NCBI RefSeq assembly: GCF_014698835.1
Contig: NZ_JACJTU010000007.1
Coordinates: 62,001 to 126,000, forward strand
Source of the DNA: Nostoc paludosum FACHB-159
GTDB lineage: Bacteria > Cyanobacteriota > Cyanobacteriia > Cyanobacteriales > Nostocaceae
Direction: 5' to 3'
DNA length: 64,000 bases
Shown here: piece by piece, positions 18,801 to 27,135 of the stretch
How positions within the stretch are numbered: position 1 is the stretch's first letter
Layout of the letters: the number at the start of each line of letters is the position of its first letter
The notes under the pieces: model-generated
Told to the model about the DNA's origin: nothing
Databases searched by the model: none
Seen by the model: only the letters and a program-made list of their open reading frames with translations
Position numbers and translations under genes: made by a program

Positions 18801-20565
18801 TTTCTTCCCTGGGATAAAGAACTTTACGTAAGTCTATTTCCAAGTGAGGTTTTAGTAGTTCGCAGCAGTAATCAACTTGTTCTCTAAATACGCTTTCATT
18901 TTCATATAATTCTCGACCCATATTTACATATTGCGAACCTTGTCCGGAAAACATAAACACAACCGAACGATTACAAGGTTCTTGGTAATAAGTAAAAGTT
19001 CTTTGCGGGTCTTGCAATGCGTTAATTGCATCTTCTTGATTTTGACAAACTACCATGCGGCGATGGTTGAAAGCCCAGCGACCCACTTGCAAAGTATGAG
19101 CAACGTCAGCGAGATTTAAATCTGGATGCTTTTGCAGATGATTAACCAGATTTTCTGTAGCAGTTTTTAGTGCTGTATTAGTCTTAGCTGAAAGTACCAG
19201 TAATTGATACCTTCTCCCCTGCTCCCCTGCTCCCATGCTCCCCTGCTGCGTTGGAGCTTCTTCTAAAATTACATGGGCATTTGTACCGCCAAAACCAAAG
19301 GAACTAACACCCGCACGGCGAGGAGTACCGTTTGTTTTCCACTCTGATAATTGATTATTTACATAAAAGGGACTGTTAGCAAAATCAATTTGAGGCGATG
19401 GTTCTTCAAAATTTAAACTAGGAGGAATTTGTTTATGTTTTAGGGCTAAAACAGTTTTAATTAAACCTGCTACACCGGCAGTTGAATCTAAATGTCCAAT
19501 ATTGGTTTTTACAGAACCAATGGCACAAAATCCTTTTTTCTGAGTTTTAGTACGAAAAGCTTGTGTTAATGCAGCGATTTCAAGGGGGTCACCTAAAGAA
19601 GTTCCGGTTCCATGCGCTTCAATATAGCTAATAGTTTCAGGTTCGACTTCAGCCATCACCTGAGCGGCTCGAATTACTTTCGCTTGACCATTGACACTGG
19701 GTGCGGTGTAGCTAACTTTATCGGAGCCGTCATTATTAATAGCAGAGCCTTTGATAATAGCATGGATGCAATCTCCATCTGCGATCGCTTCTTCTAATCG
19801 TTTTAAAACTACAAGACCTAAACCTCTTCCTTTCACGGTTCCCGCAGCCTTAGCATCAAAAGCACGGCAATGTCCATCAGGAGATTCAATTCCTCCTTCT
19901 TGATATAAATAACCGTCTGCTGTTGAGATTGAAACTCCTCCTGCTAAAGCAATATCGCATTCACCACTGAGTAAACTTTGACAAGCTAAATGTACGGCAA
20001 CCAATGAACTCGAACAAGTAGTTTGAACCGCATAACTTGGCCCTTGCAAATTTAATTTATAAGACACAAGTGTAGTAACGTAATCTGGAGAATTTCCTTT
20101 TTCTATTTGCTTATCGCCCACAGAAGCTATCAAATCGTAATTAGAATAAATATTAAGTAGATAGCTGCCAAAACTCGTACCAGCGTAAACTCCAATAGGT
20201 TTTTTATATATCTGCGAACTATAACCAGCATCTTCAAGAGCTTTCCATGAATACTCTAAGAAAAAGCGCAATGAAGGCTCCATAACTTCAGCTTCTCTAG
20301 GGCTAAAGTCAAAGAATGCAGCATCAAACAAATCTATACCTTCGACTCGACCTTCTGCTTTCACATAATTCGGGTCATTTAGTAAGGTGGCATCTACACC
20401 TAAGTCTTTTAATTCTTGGTCGGTAAATTTATGAATCGACTCCACTCCGTCTCGGAGATTTTGCCAAAATTGCTCTATATTTTGAGCTTCTGGAAAACAG
20501 CCACTCATGCCAATAATAGCTATTTCCAAACCAGTTTTATTATTGAAATATCCTGAATCTTCCAT
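15898..20565 (-). CDS. PKS-3: KS-AT-KR-ACP module
   Basis: This 1555-residue module has a KS (Cys near 183 in TTCSSS; EAHGTGT; NIGHLD), an AT with GHSIGE near 630 and the malonyl-type HAFH motif, a KR with GGLGRIG near 1173 and YSAAN catalytic Tyr/Asn, and an ACP with GGSSL near 1480. It should extend the Dab-bearing chain by a malonate unit and reduce the beta-ketone to a hydroxyl; no dehydratase or enoylreductase is present. The KS-AT linker holds an in-frame octamer repeat (19213-19247) that the sister modules lack. The basic C-terminal tail (SIKRRKEARQNHRRAS) resembles the tails of PKS-4 and NRPS-3/4 and probably docks to PKS-4. Confidence 0.94.
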   Translation of the reverse strand: MEDSGYFNNKTGLEIAIIGMSGCFPEAQNIEQFWQNLRDGVESIHKFTDQELKDLGVDATLLNDPNYVKAEGRVEGIDLFDAAFFDFSPREAEVMEPSLRFFLEYSWKALEDAGYSSQIYKKPIGVYAGTSFGSYLLNIYSNYDLIASVGDKQIEKGNSPDYVTTLVSYKLNLQGPSYAVQTTCSSSLVAVHLACQSLLSGECDIALAGGVSISTADGYLYQEGGIESPDGHCRAFDAKAAGTVKGRGLGLVVLKRLEEAIADGDCIHAIIKGSAINNDGSDKVSYTAPSVNGQAKVIRAAQVMAEVEPETISYIEAHGTGTSLGDPLEIAALTQAFRTKTQKKGFCAIGSVKTNIGHLDSTAGVAGLIKTVLALKHKQIPPSLNFEEPSPQIDFANSPFYVNNQLSEWKTNGTPRRAGVSSFGFGGTNAHVILEEAPTQQGSMGAGEQGRRYQLLVLSAKTNTALKTATENLVNHLQKHPDLNLADVAHTLQVGRWAFNHRRMVVCQNQEDAINALQDPQRTFTYYQEPCNRSVVFMFSGQGSQYVNMGRELYENESVFREQVDYCCELLKPHLEIDLRKVLYPREENIPEATQKLQQTAITQPALFVIEYAMSKLWMSWGMRPEAMIGHSIGEYVAATIAGVFTLEDALAIVATRGKLMQELPGGAMLSVQLPEQKIQQFLEKGISLAAINGPSSCVVSGSDTAIEGLQEKLQQIGVNCRRLHTSHAFHSEMMSPIIETFIQSLQEVKLNPPKIPFISNVSGTWITATEATNPKYWARHLREAVRFSLGISELLKQPEQILLEVGPGRTLSSLAKQHQTDVITLTSIPHPQEQQSDIEFLLNTLGRLWLVGIQIDWSGFYVNEKRHRLPLPTYPFERQRYWIEVNRNATLAMMSPKKSDKKPDIADWFYVPRWKESTPVELIQQEKLLEEKSSWLIFVDNYGVGVEIADRLKQQNQDIIFVRLGDKFAKFDDCNYVINPQRRDDYNTLFKVLQEQNWINEGRQIAHFWSVTPNDILPNHKLDPETQYQFFEHCQNLGFDSLLFLAQALAKQNIIDPIKLMIVTSNLHDVTGSESLCPEKTTILGPCNVIPQEYLNITCCCFDIILTDSRTKPSPTLIDSLLTEFTAPITDNLIAYRGNHRWIKTYEAIRLDESITSKTKLKKGGVYLITGGLGRIGLAMSEYLAKTVQAKLILIGRKGLPERHQWSEWLLNHDESNEVSQKLKKVMMLEELGAEVEAISADVANEQQMQKAIQLAKERFGKIHGVIHTAGINDDAYYTIEESSKAQSQAQFSPKVYGLFVLEKVLQGQRLDFCLFTSSSSSVLGGLGLTSYSAANIFMDAYAHKHNQKNLFPCISVNWDTWQSEEGDIQDLTVGVALEKLRMTWKEGIDVFRRVLCLTKTPQIVVSAGELQPRIEQWIKRHFLQNNTDTLSLHSRRNLQNEYVPPSNQVEQIVTKAWQKVLGIEKIGIYDNFFDLGGSSLIGVEVISQLQKELNTHIPIISIYERPTISSLAEFLTSDEEAVSQKDSYRPQVRSASIKRRKEARQNHRRASQK
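19213..19247. repeat. In-frame octamer repeat inside PKS-3
   Basis: About four copies of ctcccctg-like octamers lie in the KS-AT linker of PKS-3. On the coding strand they read ggagcagg-like units and encode a Gly/Glu/Gln-rich stretch (QQGSMGAGEQG) not found at this position in the other four PKS modules. Confidence 0.7.
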
Positions 20566-20586
20566 AATTAATTTGGCTGTCTGCCG

Positions 20587-23352
20587 TTACACATTATGTT
20601 GTTTCTTTTGTAAAAAGCGTTGCTTTAATCTAGCTTTACCAGCTTCTATCTGTTCGTTTAATTTATTGCTTTGATTTTCAAAACTATCATCTTCTTCTTG
20701 GCTTAAGTATCGAGATATAGAACTGATTGTTGGATATTTAAACAAGTCAGTTATTGCTAAGTCTGGTTTAAAAAGCTCTCGGAGTTTGCTGTAAACTTGA
20801 AGCACATTTAGCGAATGTCCGCCAAGGTCAAAAAAGTTATCTTGAATGCCAACTTTCTCCACCTTGAGAATTTTTTGCCAAATATCGGCAATTGTGTGTT
20901 CCATCTCATTTCGCGGCAATACATAAGCTGTTTCTAGTACTGGGCGAAGATTATCTGGTTTTGGTAGAGCTTTCCTGTCCACCTTTCCGCTAGGTGCTAG
21001 AGGCAGATTTTCTAGCATCACAAAGGCAGAAGGTAACATGTGGTCAGGTAACTTTTCTTTTAAGAAAGTACGCAATTCACTAATACTAGGAACTGGCGAT
21101 CTTTTGGCAACTATATAGGCAACAATTAATAAGTTACCTGGTTGGTCTTCTTGAACTATGACTACATTTTCACGTACATTCGGGTGCTGATTTAAAAATG
21201 TTTCAATTTCCCCAAGTTCAACCCGGAAACCACGAATTTTTACTTGATGGTCAATGCGTCCAAGAAATTCCATATTTCCATCAGCCAGCCATCTGCCTAA
21301 ATCTCCAGTTTTATAGATTAAATCCTGGCGATTTGGTGGTAACTTCTTCCTATTATCTGGAAATGGGTTAGGAACAAAACTTAAATTAGTTTTTTCTGCA
21401 TTCTTCCAATACCCCGCGCCGACACCAATTCCCGATACACAAATTTCTCCCGGAGCGCCGATAGGTAATAGTTGCATTTGCTCATCTAGAATGTAGAGAT
21501 TCAAGTTGGCTAATGGTTTACCAATTGGAACTGTTCGCTGATTTTCACCGAAAGGCTGGTTAACAATAAATTGAGTAATATCGTCAGCAGCCTCGGTAGG
21601 GCCGTAAGCGTTAACAATTTTGATTTGAGGATATATCTGGAGCCACTTATTTACCCAACTTACTGATACTGGTTCTCCTACAACCATCATCCATTTCAAA
21701 TCGGGTAATTCTCTTTCATGAATTCCTAGCTGGGAAGTATATTCCAGTAAGCCGCCAAATAATGCTGGTACTAATTCAACAACTGTAATTTTTTCTGATT
21801 TGAGTGCCTTAAATAGTTTATCAGGAATTCCAACAGTTTCTACATCAACTATTACTGTTTTGCCACCAATTAAAAGTGGTGCTAAAAATTGCCAGACGGA
21901 AATATCTGTCGATGAAGGAGCGCTTTGAAGAAAAGAAAATTCTTCTGTTAACTGCAACTCATCAAATTGGGCATAAATATGATTAATTGCACCATCATGT
22001 CTGACAATTGCTCCTTTTGGTAATCCTGTAGACCCAGAAGTATAGAGCATATAAGCTGGGTCAGCAGCATCATTAATAGCTTCTATATTATCATTAGGCA
22101 GATGTTCAAAATCTAACTTATTATATATCTTTAATTGTGGGCGATCGCCAACCAAGTTATGACCAGGAACAATACTATCCAAACAAATAATAGATGATAG
22201 CTGCGAACAATCTTCTGCTAAGTCTGATAAAGCATTCAATAACGAAGAATCTGTGAACAAGAACCTCAATTCGCTATTAAATAACATATATTTAATGCGA
22301 TTCGCCGGGTAAGTACTATCAATCGGTACATAAGCTCCACCTGCCTTGTAGATAGCAAGGATAGCAATGAGGAAATTAATATCGCGGTCTTTGAAAATCC
22401 CTACAAACTCTCCTTGATTAATTCCTAATTTACGCAATAAATCAGCTAGTTGATTAGCTTGATAATTTAGCTCTTGATAAGTTAATTTAGTTTGTTTATT
22501 AATTACAGCTATGTTGTTTGGAGTCTGAGATACTTGCTTTTCAAATAATTGATTTATTGTCCGATCAACTGGATACTCTTTAGTATTGTTGTTGTAGTTA
22601 TGTAATAGTTTATATCTATCAAAGTCTTTTAAGAAAGTAATATCTGAAATTTTGATCTTAACTTGATTCAGACAGCTTTCTAGAACATTGACATAACATC
22701 TGCTCATCAACTTAATATTTTCATCTTGAAACAGATGTTCGCTATATTCTATATCAGCATTAATACTTTCCCCATTAACTGTAAAAGAAATTGTAATGTC
22801 ATTATTGAGTTGGTTTAACTCGGTTCTTTGGTGAATATTTTCTAATAAAATTACTATGTCAAAAATTGGACAACGATTAGTAATTGTCGGTATTTCTAAT
22901 AATTTAATTAATTCATTGAAATTATAGTTTTGATGGCTATAAGCAGCTATGGCAGCATCTTTTACTTGTAAAACAAAATCTTGGAATGAAAACTGAGACT
23001 TAACTTGAGTACGCAAAGGAATCACTTTGCTATTTACGTCATCTGTTCCAATTTTTTCATATACTGGTATGCCAACAATAACATCATTATTTCGCGTATA
23101 TTTTGGCAGCAATATTTTCAGCGCAGATACAAGTATTAAATAAATTGAAAAATAAGAACCTTTCCCAAGTTTAACGATTGCTTGAGATAAATCATTTGAT
23201 AAATCAAAGCTTAGAGATTTTTTGCTCCCAGTAGGGAATAAAGGTCTTGCATAGTCCAGCATTAAATTTGTTTCTGGCAATTCTACCGATAGTTTATTTA
23301 GCCAATAAATTTTTTCTGAGAATGTGTCATGCGAGTGTAGATGTAAACCCAT
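20587..23352 (-). CDS. NRPS-4: half C-A-PCP module, diaminobutyrate-like code
   Basis: This 921-residue protein begins inside a condensation-like fold. Residues 1-245 match only the C-terminal half of a C domain (for example the region around NNDVIVGIPV), and the HHxxxDG half is absent. The adenylation domain follows (YTSGSTG near 436), then a carrier (GGHSL near 842) and a basic docking tail. The code I read is D-I-W-E-M-V-A-D-D-K, close to the Dab code DIWELTADDK as I recall it; the motif AYGPTEAADD is also Dab-like. The adjacent EctB-like aminotransferase would make the substrate. The missing catalytic half is probably provided by the free-standing C protein at 25732-27135. The half C may also serve as a platform for the JmjC oxygenase between them. 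Start is ATG; no upstream extension restores a full C domain, because the aminotransferase gene ends 49 bp away. Confidence 0.92.
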   Translation of the reverse strand: MGLHLHSHDTFSEKIYWLNKLSVELPETNLMLDYARPLFPTGSKKSLSFDLSNDLSQAIVKLGKGSYFSIYLILVSALKILLPKYTRNNDVIVGIPVYEKIGTDDVNSKVIPLRTQVKSQFSFQDFVLQVKDAAIAAYSHQNYNFNELIKLLEIPTITNRCPIFDIVILLENIHQRTELNQLNNDITISFTVNGESINADIEYSEHLFQDENIKLMSRCYVNVLESCLNQVKIKISDITFLKDFDRYKLLHNYNNNTKEYPVDRTINQLFEKQVSQTPNNIAVINKQTKLTYQELNYQANQLADLLRKLGINQGEFVGIFKDRDINFLIAILAIYKAGGAYVPIDSTYPANRIKYMLFNSELRFLFTDSSLLNALSDLAEDCSQLSSIICLDSIVPGHNLVGDRPQLKIYNKLDFEHLPNDNIEAINDAADPAYMLYTSGSTGLPKGAIVRHDGAINHIYAQFDELQLTEEFSFLQSAPSSTDISVWQFLAPLLIGGKTVIVDVETVGIPDKLFKALKSEKITVVELVPALFGGLLEYTSQLGIHERELPDLKWMMVVGEPVSVSWVNKWLQIYPQIKIVNAYGPTEAADDITQFIVNQPFGENQRTVPIGKPLANLNLYILDEQMQLLPIGAPGEICVSGIGVGAGYWKNAEKTNLSFVPNPFPDNRKKLPPNRQDLIYKTGDLGRWLADGNMEFLGRIDHQVKIRGFRVELGEIETFLNQHPNVRENVVIVQEDQPGNLLIVAYIVAKRSPVPSISELRTFLKEKLPDHMLPSAFVMLENLPLAPSGKVDRKALPKPDNLRPVLETAYVLPRNEMEHTIADIWQKILKVEKVGIQDNFFDLGGHSLNVLQVYSKLRELFKPDLAITDLFKYPTISSISRYLSQEEDDSFENQSNKLNEQIEAGKARLKQRFLQKKQHNV

Positions 23353-23401
23353 AATCTTTTCCTGATAATCAACTACTTGGCGAATTAACTAATACGTAAA
23401 T

Positions 23402-24658
23402 TTAATTTGAGATACAATCATCAAAGGCTGCTTTGATAATTGAACAACCCTTTTGCAAGCTGGACATATCAATTATTAAAGGTGGCAGAATTTTAATTAC
23501 GCTATCATTTCTGCCTGCTTTTTCAATGATTAATCCTAGTTCAAAACAACGCGATGTGATATGTTGAGATAAAGCGCGATCGCTAAAATCTTTTACATCA
23601 ATTCCCCAAATCATTCCAATCCCGCGGATTGAAATCTTTTCACTAATTGGTGCTATTTCCTGATTGAGAAAATTTTTCAAAAAAAGCTCTTTAGCTTTCA
23701 CGTCTTGTTCAAAATCATAACTTTCTCGATACTCTAGAGCCGCTGTTGCTCCAATAAATGCTAATTGATTTCCTCTAAAAGTACCATTATGTTCGCCAGG
23801 TTCCCAGATATCCAACTCTGGCTTAATTAATAATAGCGACATGGGGAACCCATACCCGCTAATTGATTTAGAGAGTACTACCATATCGGGAACAATATCT
23901 GCTCTTTCAAAAGAAAAGAAAGATCCAGTTCGACCGCAGCCGACTTGAATATCATCGCAGATTAATAAAATATCATTCTCATCACACAACTTTCTTAATC
24001 TTTGCATCCAGTCAATGGGAGCTACAATAACTCCACCTTCGGCTTGCACTGTTTCAAAGATTATTGCTGCCGGTTTTTCAATTCCAGAATTAACGTCATT
24101 TAAAACCGATTGTATATATTCTATTGTGTCAAAACTCTCCATAAATCCATAAGGATAAGGCATAAATGTTACATTACTTGATGTACCAATTGTGCCTGCT
24201 CGAATTCCGACATTACCACTAATTGCTAAACTACCTAAAGTCATTCCATGATATCCTCCCATGAAGGAGAAAATACCCGGTCTTTTTTTAACTTTTCTGG
24301 CTAACTTTAAAGCAGCTTCAACTGCATTTGTTCCTGTTGGCCCGCAAAATTGAATGCGATAATCTAGTTTTTTTGAACTGAGTACGACTTCATCAAACTT
24401 CGCTAAAAACTTTTCTTTAGCCGAAGTATACATATCTAACCCGTGTGCAATTCCATCAGCATCTAAATATGAAATAACCCTTTGTTTTATATAATCATGG
24501 TTATGTCCATAATTTAAAGCCCCTGCTCCAGCGAAAAAATCAATATATTCTTTCCCTGATTCCGAATAAATTATAGAACCTTTAGCCCTATGAAAGATAT
24601 CCGGAAAATTATGGCAATAAATTCTGACGTTAGATTCACGCTTTTCAAATATGTTCAT
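23402..24658 (-). CDS. Diaminobutyrate-2-oxoglutarate aminotransferase (EctB-like)
   Basis: This 418-residue class III PLP aminotransferase has the N-terminal pattern ESNVRIYCHNFPDIFHRAKG and the block FCGPTGTNAVEAALKLARK that are typical of EctB/Dat enzymes. The PLP lysine lies in LSKSISGYG near residue 262, after the DDIQVGCGRTG motif. Such enzymes convert L-aspartate semialdehyde and glutamate to L-2,4-diaminobutyrate and 2-oxoglutarate. No ectoine synthase or acetyltransferase lies nearby, so osmolyte synthesis is unlikely. The gene sits immediately upstream of NRPS-4, whose adenylation code is Dab-like. The role as a dedicated precursor enzyme is therefore well supported by context. Confidence 0.92.
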   Translation of the reverse strand: MNIFEKRESNVRIYCHNFPDIFHRAKGSIIYSESGKEYIDFFAGAGALNYGHNHDYIKQRVISYLDADGIAHGLDMYTSAKEKFLAKFDEVVLSSKKLDYRIQFCGPTGTNAVEAALKLARKVKKRPGIFSFMGGYHGMTLGSLAISGNVGIRAGTIGTSSNVTFMPYPYGFMESFDTIEYIQSVLNDVNSGIEKPAAIIFETVQAEGGVIVAPIDWMQRLRKLCDENDILLICDDIQVGCGRTGSFFSFERADIVPDMVVLSKSISGYGFPMSLLLIKPELDIWEPGEHNGTFRGNQLAFIGATAALEYRESYDFEQDVKAKELFLKNFLNQEIAPISEKISIRGIGMIWGIDVKDFSDRALSQHITSRCFELGLIIEKAGRNDSVIKILPPLIIDMSSLQKGCSIIKAAFDDCISN

Positions 24659-24733
24659 GAGATTTTTTGATTTGAATTACAAACCGAGCATATAGCGATT
24701 TCCAGTTAAGTGAGGTACAGAATTAATGTTTTT

Positions 24734-24780
24734 AAACGCAGAGAAGCGCAGAGTCAAGCGCAGAGGTACGCAGAGGTTTA
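24734..24780. repeat. Dispersed cgcagag-type intergenic repeat
   Basis: Four units of the form acgcagag/gcgcagag lie in the 180-bp gap between the JmjC oxygenase and the aminotransferase. This is the largest copy of the family in the window. I see no gene in the gap. Confidence 0.65.
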
Positions 24781-24838
24781 GCCAATAAGATAAGCAATGT
24801 ACTAAGTACCTCAGCAGACTAGGAAACACTATAACTTT

Positions 24839-25720
24839 TTAAGAAACATAATTGAGATAAGATTTATAGAATTTGAAAATTATTTGAGGGGGTACTTTAA
24901 ATACTAAGCCCATCGTTAATAACCAGTTATAATATACATTTTGAACTGGCATTCCTTTTTTAATAGCTGCTAGAGCAGTGAGTGAACTTTTTTGAGTATG
25001 CCAATCGATATTAAAAGAAATTGACATATCTAAACTTCTAACATGATGCAGCGTTCCAGGAGGCATATATAAAATCTCCCCAGGATTGACAATAAATGTA
25101 ATCGGTCTGGCGTTTTTGTAATCAGGATATTTATTAAAATCTGGATTTTCTGGATTAACACCAAACCATCTCCAGCCTTGGCGATAACAATATTTGGCGT
25201 CTTCAGGTAATAAGATGGTAAATTGTTTGCGTCCGGCAATTTGGAAAAAAATATTGTTAGTGAGAAGACAATCAAAATGTAGCGGTGTAATACTGTTAGA
25301 AGAACCTAAGAAAAACTGGCAGTAACGCCACCATTTGTACCAATACCATTCTGGCAAATATTCAAAAGGAAATGGTTTAACGTCCTCTATTAGTGAAGGA
25401 ATTAAGCTAAATAAAGGTAAGTCATGGCAATATGGTGGCAAAGGATGATTTTCAGGATATTTTTCATAGCTTTCTATTAACTCTATATATTTTTTCATTG
25501 TCAAACGGCATATTTCGATTTCCTTGTTGCTAAATCTTTTGGCATAAATATTTAGAGAGGGTGAGATTTTTTTTAAGTATTTTAAAGACCATTTATCAAA
25601 CCCACTCCAATTAGAAATTACTCCAGAAATTATAACTGGTTTACCTAGTTCAACATAACTTTTTTTGAATTCATCAGTTGATGGTTTATATCTTCTTTCT
25701 ATTGCAGAGGAAATAATCAT
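24839..25720 (-). CDS. JmjC/cupin_8-type Fe(II)/2-oxoglutarate oxygenase
   Basis: The protein of about 293 residues contains a cupin_8 (JmjC-like) fold. The metal ligands are His and Asp of PLHFD near residue 147 and a distal His in PGTLHHVRS near residue 224, preceded by the PGEILYMPPG strand typical of the family. The N-terminal segment GKPVIISGVISNW is also standard. I chose the ATG at 25720: it follows the stop of the upstream C-domain gene and has a TAAGG element about nine bases upstream, whereas the longer frame from 25756 would overlap that gene. Such enzymes hydroxylate amino acids or peptides. Placed between a free C domain and the Dab module, it may hydroxylate Dab on its carrier; this is inference. 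Family is secure. Confidence 0.87.
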   Translation of the reverse strand: MIISSAIERRYKPSTDEFKKSYVELGKPVIISGVISNWSGFDKWSLKYLKKISPSLNIYAKRFSNKEIEICRLTMKKYIELIESYEKYPENHPLPPYCHDLPLFSLIPSLIEDVKPFPFEYLPEWYWYKWWRYCQFFLGSSNSITPLHFDCLLTNNIFFQIAGRKQFTILLPEDAKYCYRQGWRWFGVNPENPDFNKYPDYKNARPITFIVNPGEILYMPPGTLHHVRSLDMSISFNIDWHTQKSSLTALAAIKKGMPVQNVYYNWLLTMGLVFKVPPQIIFKFYKSYLNYVS

Positions 25721-25731
25721 GCTTGAATACC

Positions 25732-27135
25732 TTAAAATGTTGCAGCTAATTCCCAATCAAATGATGCTTCTTTTTCTAAAGCAGTTAATATTTGCTGTTG
25801 TTGTGGCGTTAAAAGTGATAGTTTTTTGATTGGAACATCAGGATTATTGATGATTTCTTGGAGAAGTACTTGAAAATCTCTAATTATTCCAGTAATTGTA
25901 GCAAGATCAAATCTAGAAGCATTGTATGAAATCGCTACTATGATTTCTGATTCTGGGTAGATAACTAAATTTAAAGGATAGTTGTTTCTGTAATAGGTTC
26001 CAGTCGGTTCAAATTCTATATTTCCTTTCCAATTTCTGACAAATTGACTAACTGGAAGGTTCTCAACTACAACAATTGTTTCAAACAATGGTAAATTGCG
26101 GGGTACTTCACTCCAGCCTTGAATTTGCGTTAGGGGAGTATATTCATGATGACGCGCTTCTACTAATTGGGTCTGAAAATCTTGTAGCCATGACAATACT
26201 TGTTGGTTAGGATTTAACTTGACATTAATTGGTAAGGTATTTATAAACATACCAACCATTGAATGTACGTCGGCTAAGTCTACTGGTCTTCCTGTAACAG
26301 TACATCCATACATGATGTTGTCACGACAAGTGTAACGGCTCAGAAGAATAGACCAGATTCCATGAACTAATGTGGCAAGAGTTAGACGATTTTTTGTAGC
26401 AAAAGATAGCAGCGTTTTTGTAGTTGCTTCTGATAATTGAATTTTTTCTTCGTCGTACCTTTCTTTTTGGTCAGGTAGTTGATTATTTTCTATATAAGTT
26501 AAGGGAGTTGGCGCTTTTATTCCTTGTAGTGCTTGCCGCCAATAACTTTCGGTCTTAGCTATATTCTGTTGCTGTAACCAGTCGATATAATTCCTAAAAG
26601 CAAGCACTGGCGGTAAGTTAGCTTGTTTAGATTCACAAAGTGCTGCGTAAATTTGTAGGCATTCTTCTAATATTATCGGAGTTGTCCAGCCGTCTATAAT
26701 TATATGGTGATTGCTCCAAATAAATTCATAGCAATTATCTGCAAGACGAATTAAAGATAGACGCATTAAACATGGTTGGGAAAAGTCAAAACCTAATTGG
26801 CGATCGCTCTCTAAAAATAACTTCAATTTATTTTGTTGTTCTGCTTGCTCAACACCACGCCAATCATATTGATTTAGACTAATTTTTACTTGTTTATAGA
26901 CAACTTGTAATGGATTATCAATATCTTCCCAATAAAATCCTGTACGCAAAATAGTATGTCTATCTACTACTTGCTGCCATGCTTTTTCAAAAGCCTCTAT
27001 ATTTGGATGCCCGTGCAAAGTTAAGGTATGGTGAAAGAAATATAACGCTGATTCTCTCGCATACAAACAATGGAATAGCATCCCCTTTTGAACTGGTGTA
27101 AGTTCATATATATCTTCTACATTTTCTGGTTTCAT
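25732..27135 (-). CDS. Free-standing NRPS condensation domain
   Basis: This 467-residue protein is a single complete condensation domain. It has the DCL-type start ELTPVQKGMLFH and an intact HHIIIDG catalytic motif near residue 142. No adenylation or carrier domain is attached. Its ATG overlaps the TAA of PKS-2 by one base. The N-terminus MKPENVEDIYEL looks like a COM-type acceptor for the COM-donor-like tail of PKS-2. The likely job is to join the PKS-2 chain to Dab on NRPS-4, which has only half a C domain. A DCL domain normally follows an epimerase; PKS-2 shows a scar where an epimerase has been lost. Confidence 0.92.
   Translation of the reverse strand: MKPENVEDIYELTPVQKGMLFHCLYARESALYFFHHTLTLHGHPNIEAFEKAWQQVVDRHTILRTGFYWEDIDNPLQVVYKQVKISLNQYDWRGVEQAEQQNKLKLFLESDRQLGFDFSQPCLMRLSLIRLADNCYEFIWSNHHIIIDGWTTPIILEECLQIYAALCESKQANLPPVLAFRNYIDWLQQQNIAKTESYWRQALQGIKAPTPLTYIENNQLPDQKERYDEEKIQLSEATTKTLLSFATKNRLTLATLVHGIWSILLSRYTCRDNIMYGCTVTGRPVDLADVHSMVGMFINTLPINVKLNPNQQVLSWLQDFQTQLVEARHHEYTPLTQIQGWSEVPRNLPLFETIVVVENLPVSQFVRNWKGNIEFEPTGTYYRNNYPLNLVIYPESEIIVAISYNASRFDLATITGIIRDFQVLLQEIINNPDVPIKKLSLLTPQQQQILTALEKEASFDWELAATF

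Noticed and set aside
23402..24658. Ectoine or schizokinen/rhizobactin biosynthesis from the Dab aminotransferase and decarboxylase
   Set aside because: No ectoine synthase, acetyltransferase, N-hydroxylase or IucA/IucC-type synthetase is present; both enzymes are embedded in the NRPS/PKS line.
25721..25756. The longer start of the JmjC gene at 25756
   Set aside because: It would overlap the upstream C-domain gene by 25 bp; the ATG at 25720 has a TAAGG element at a good distance.
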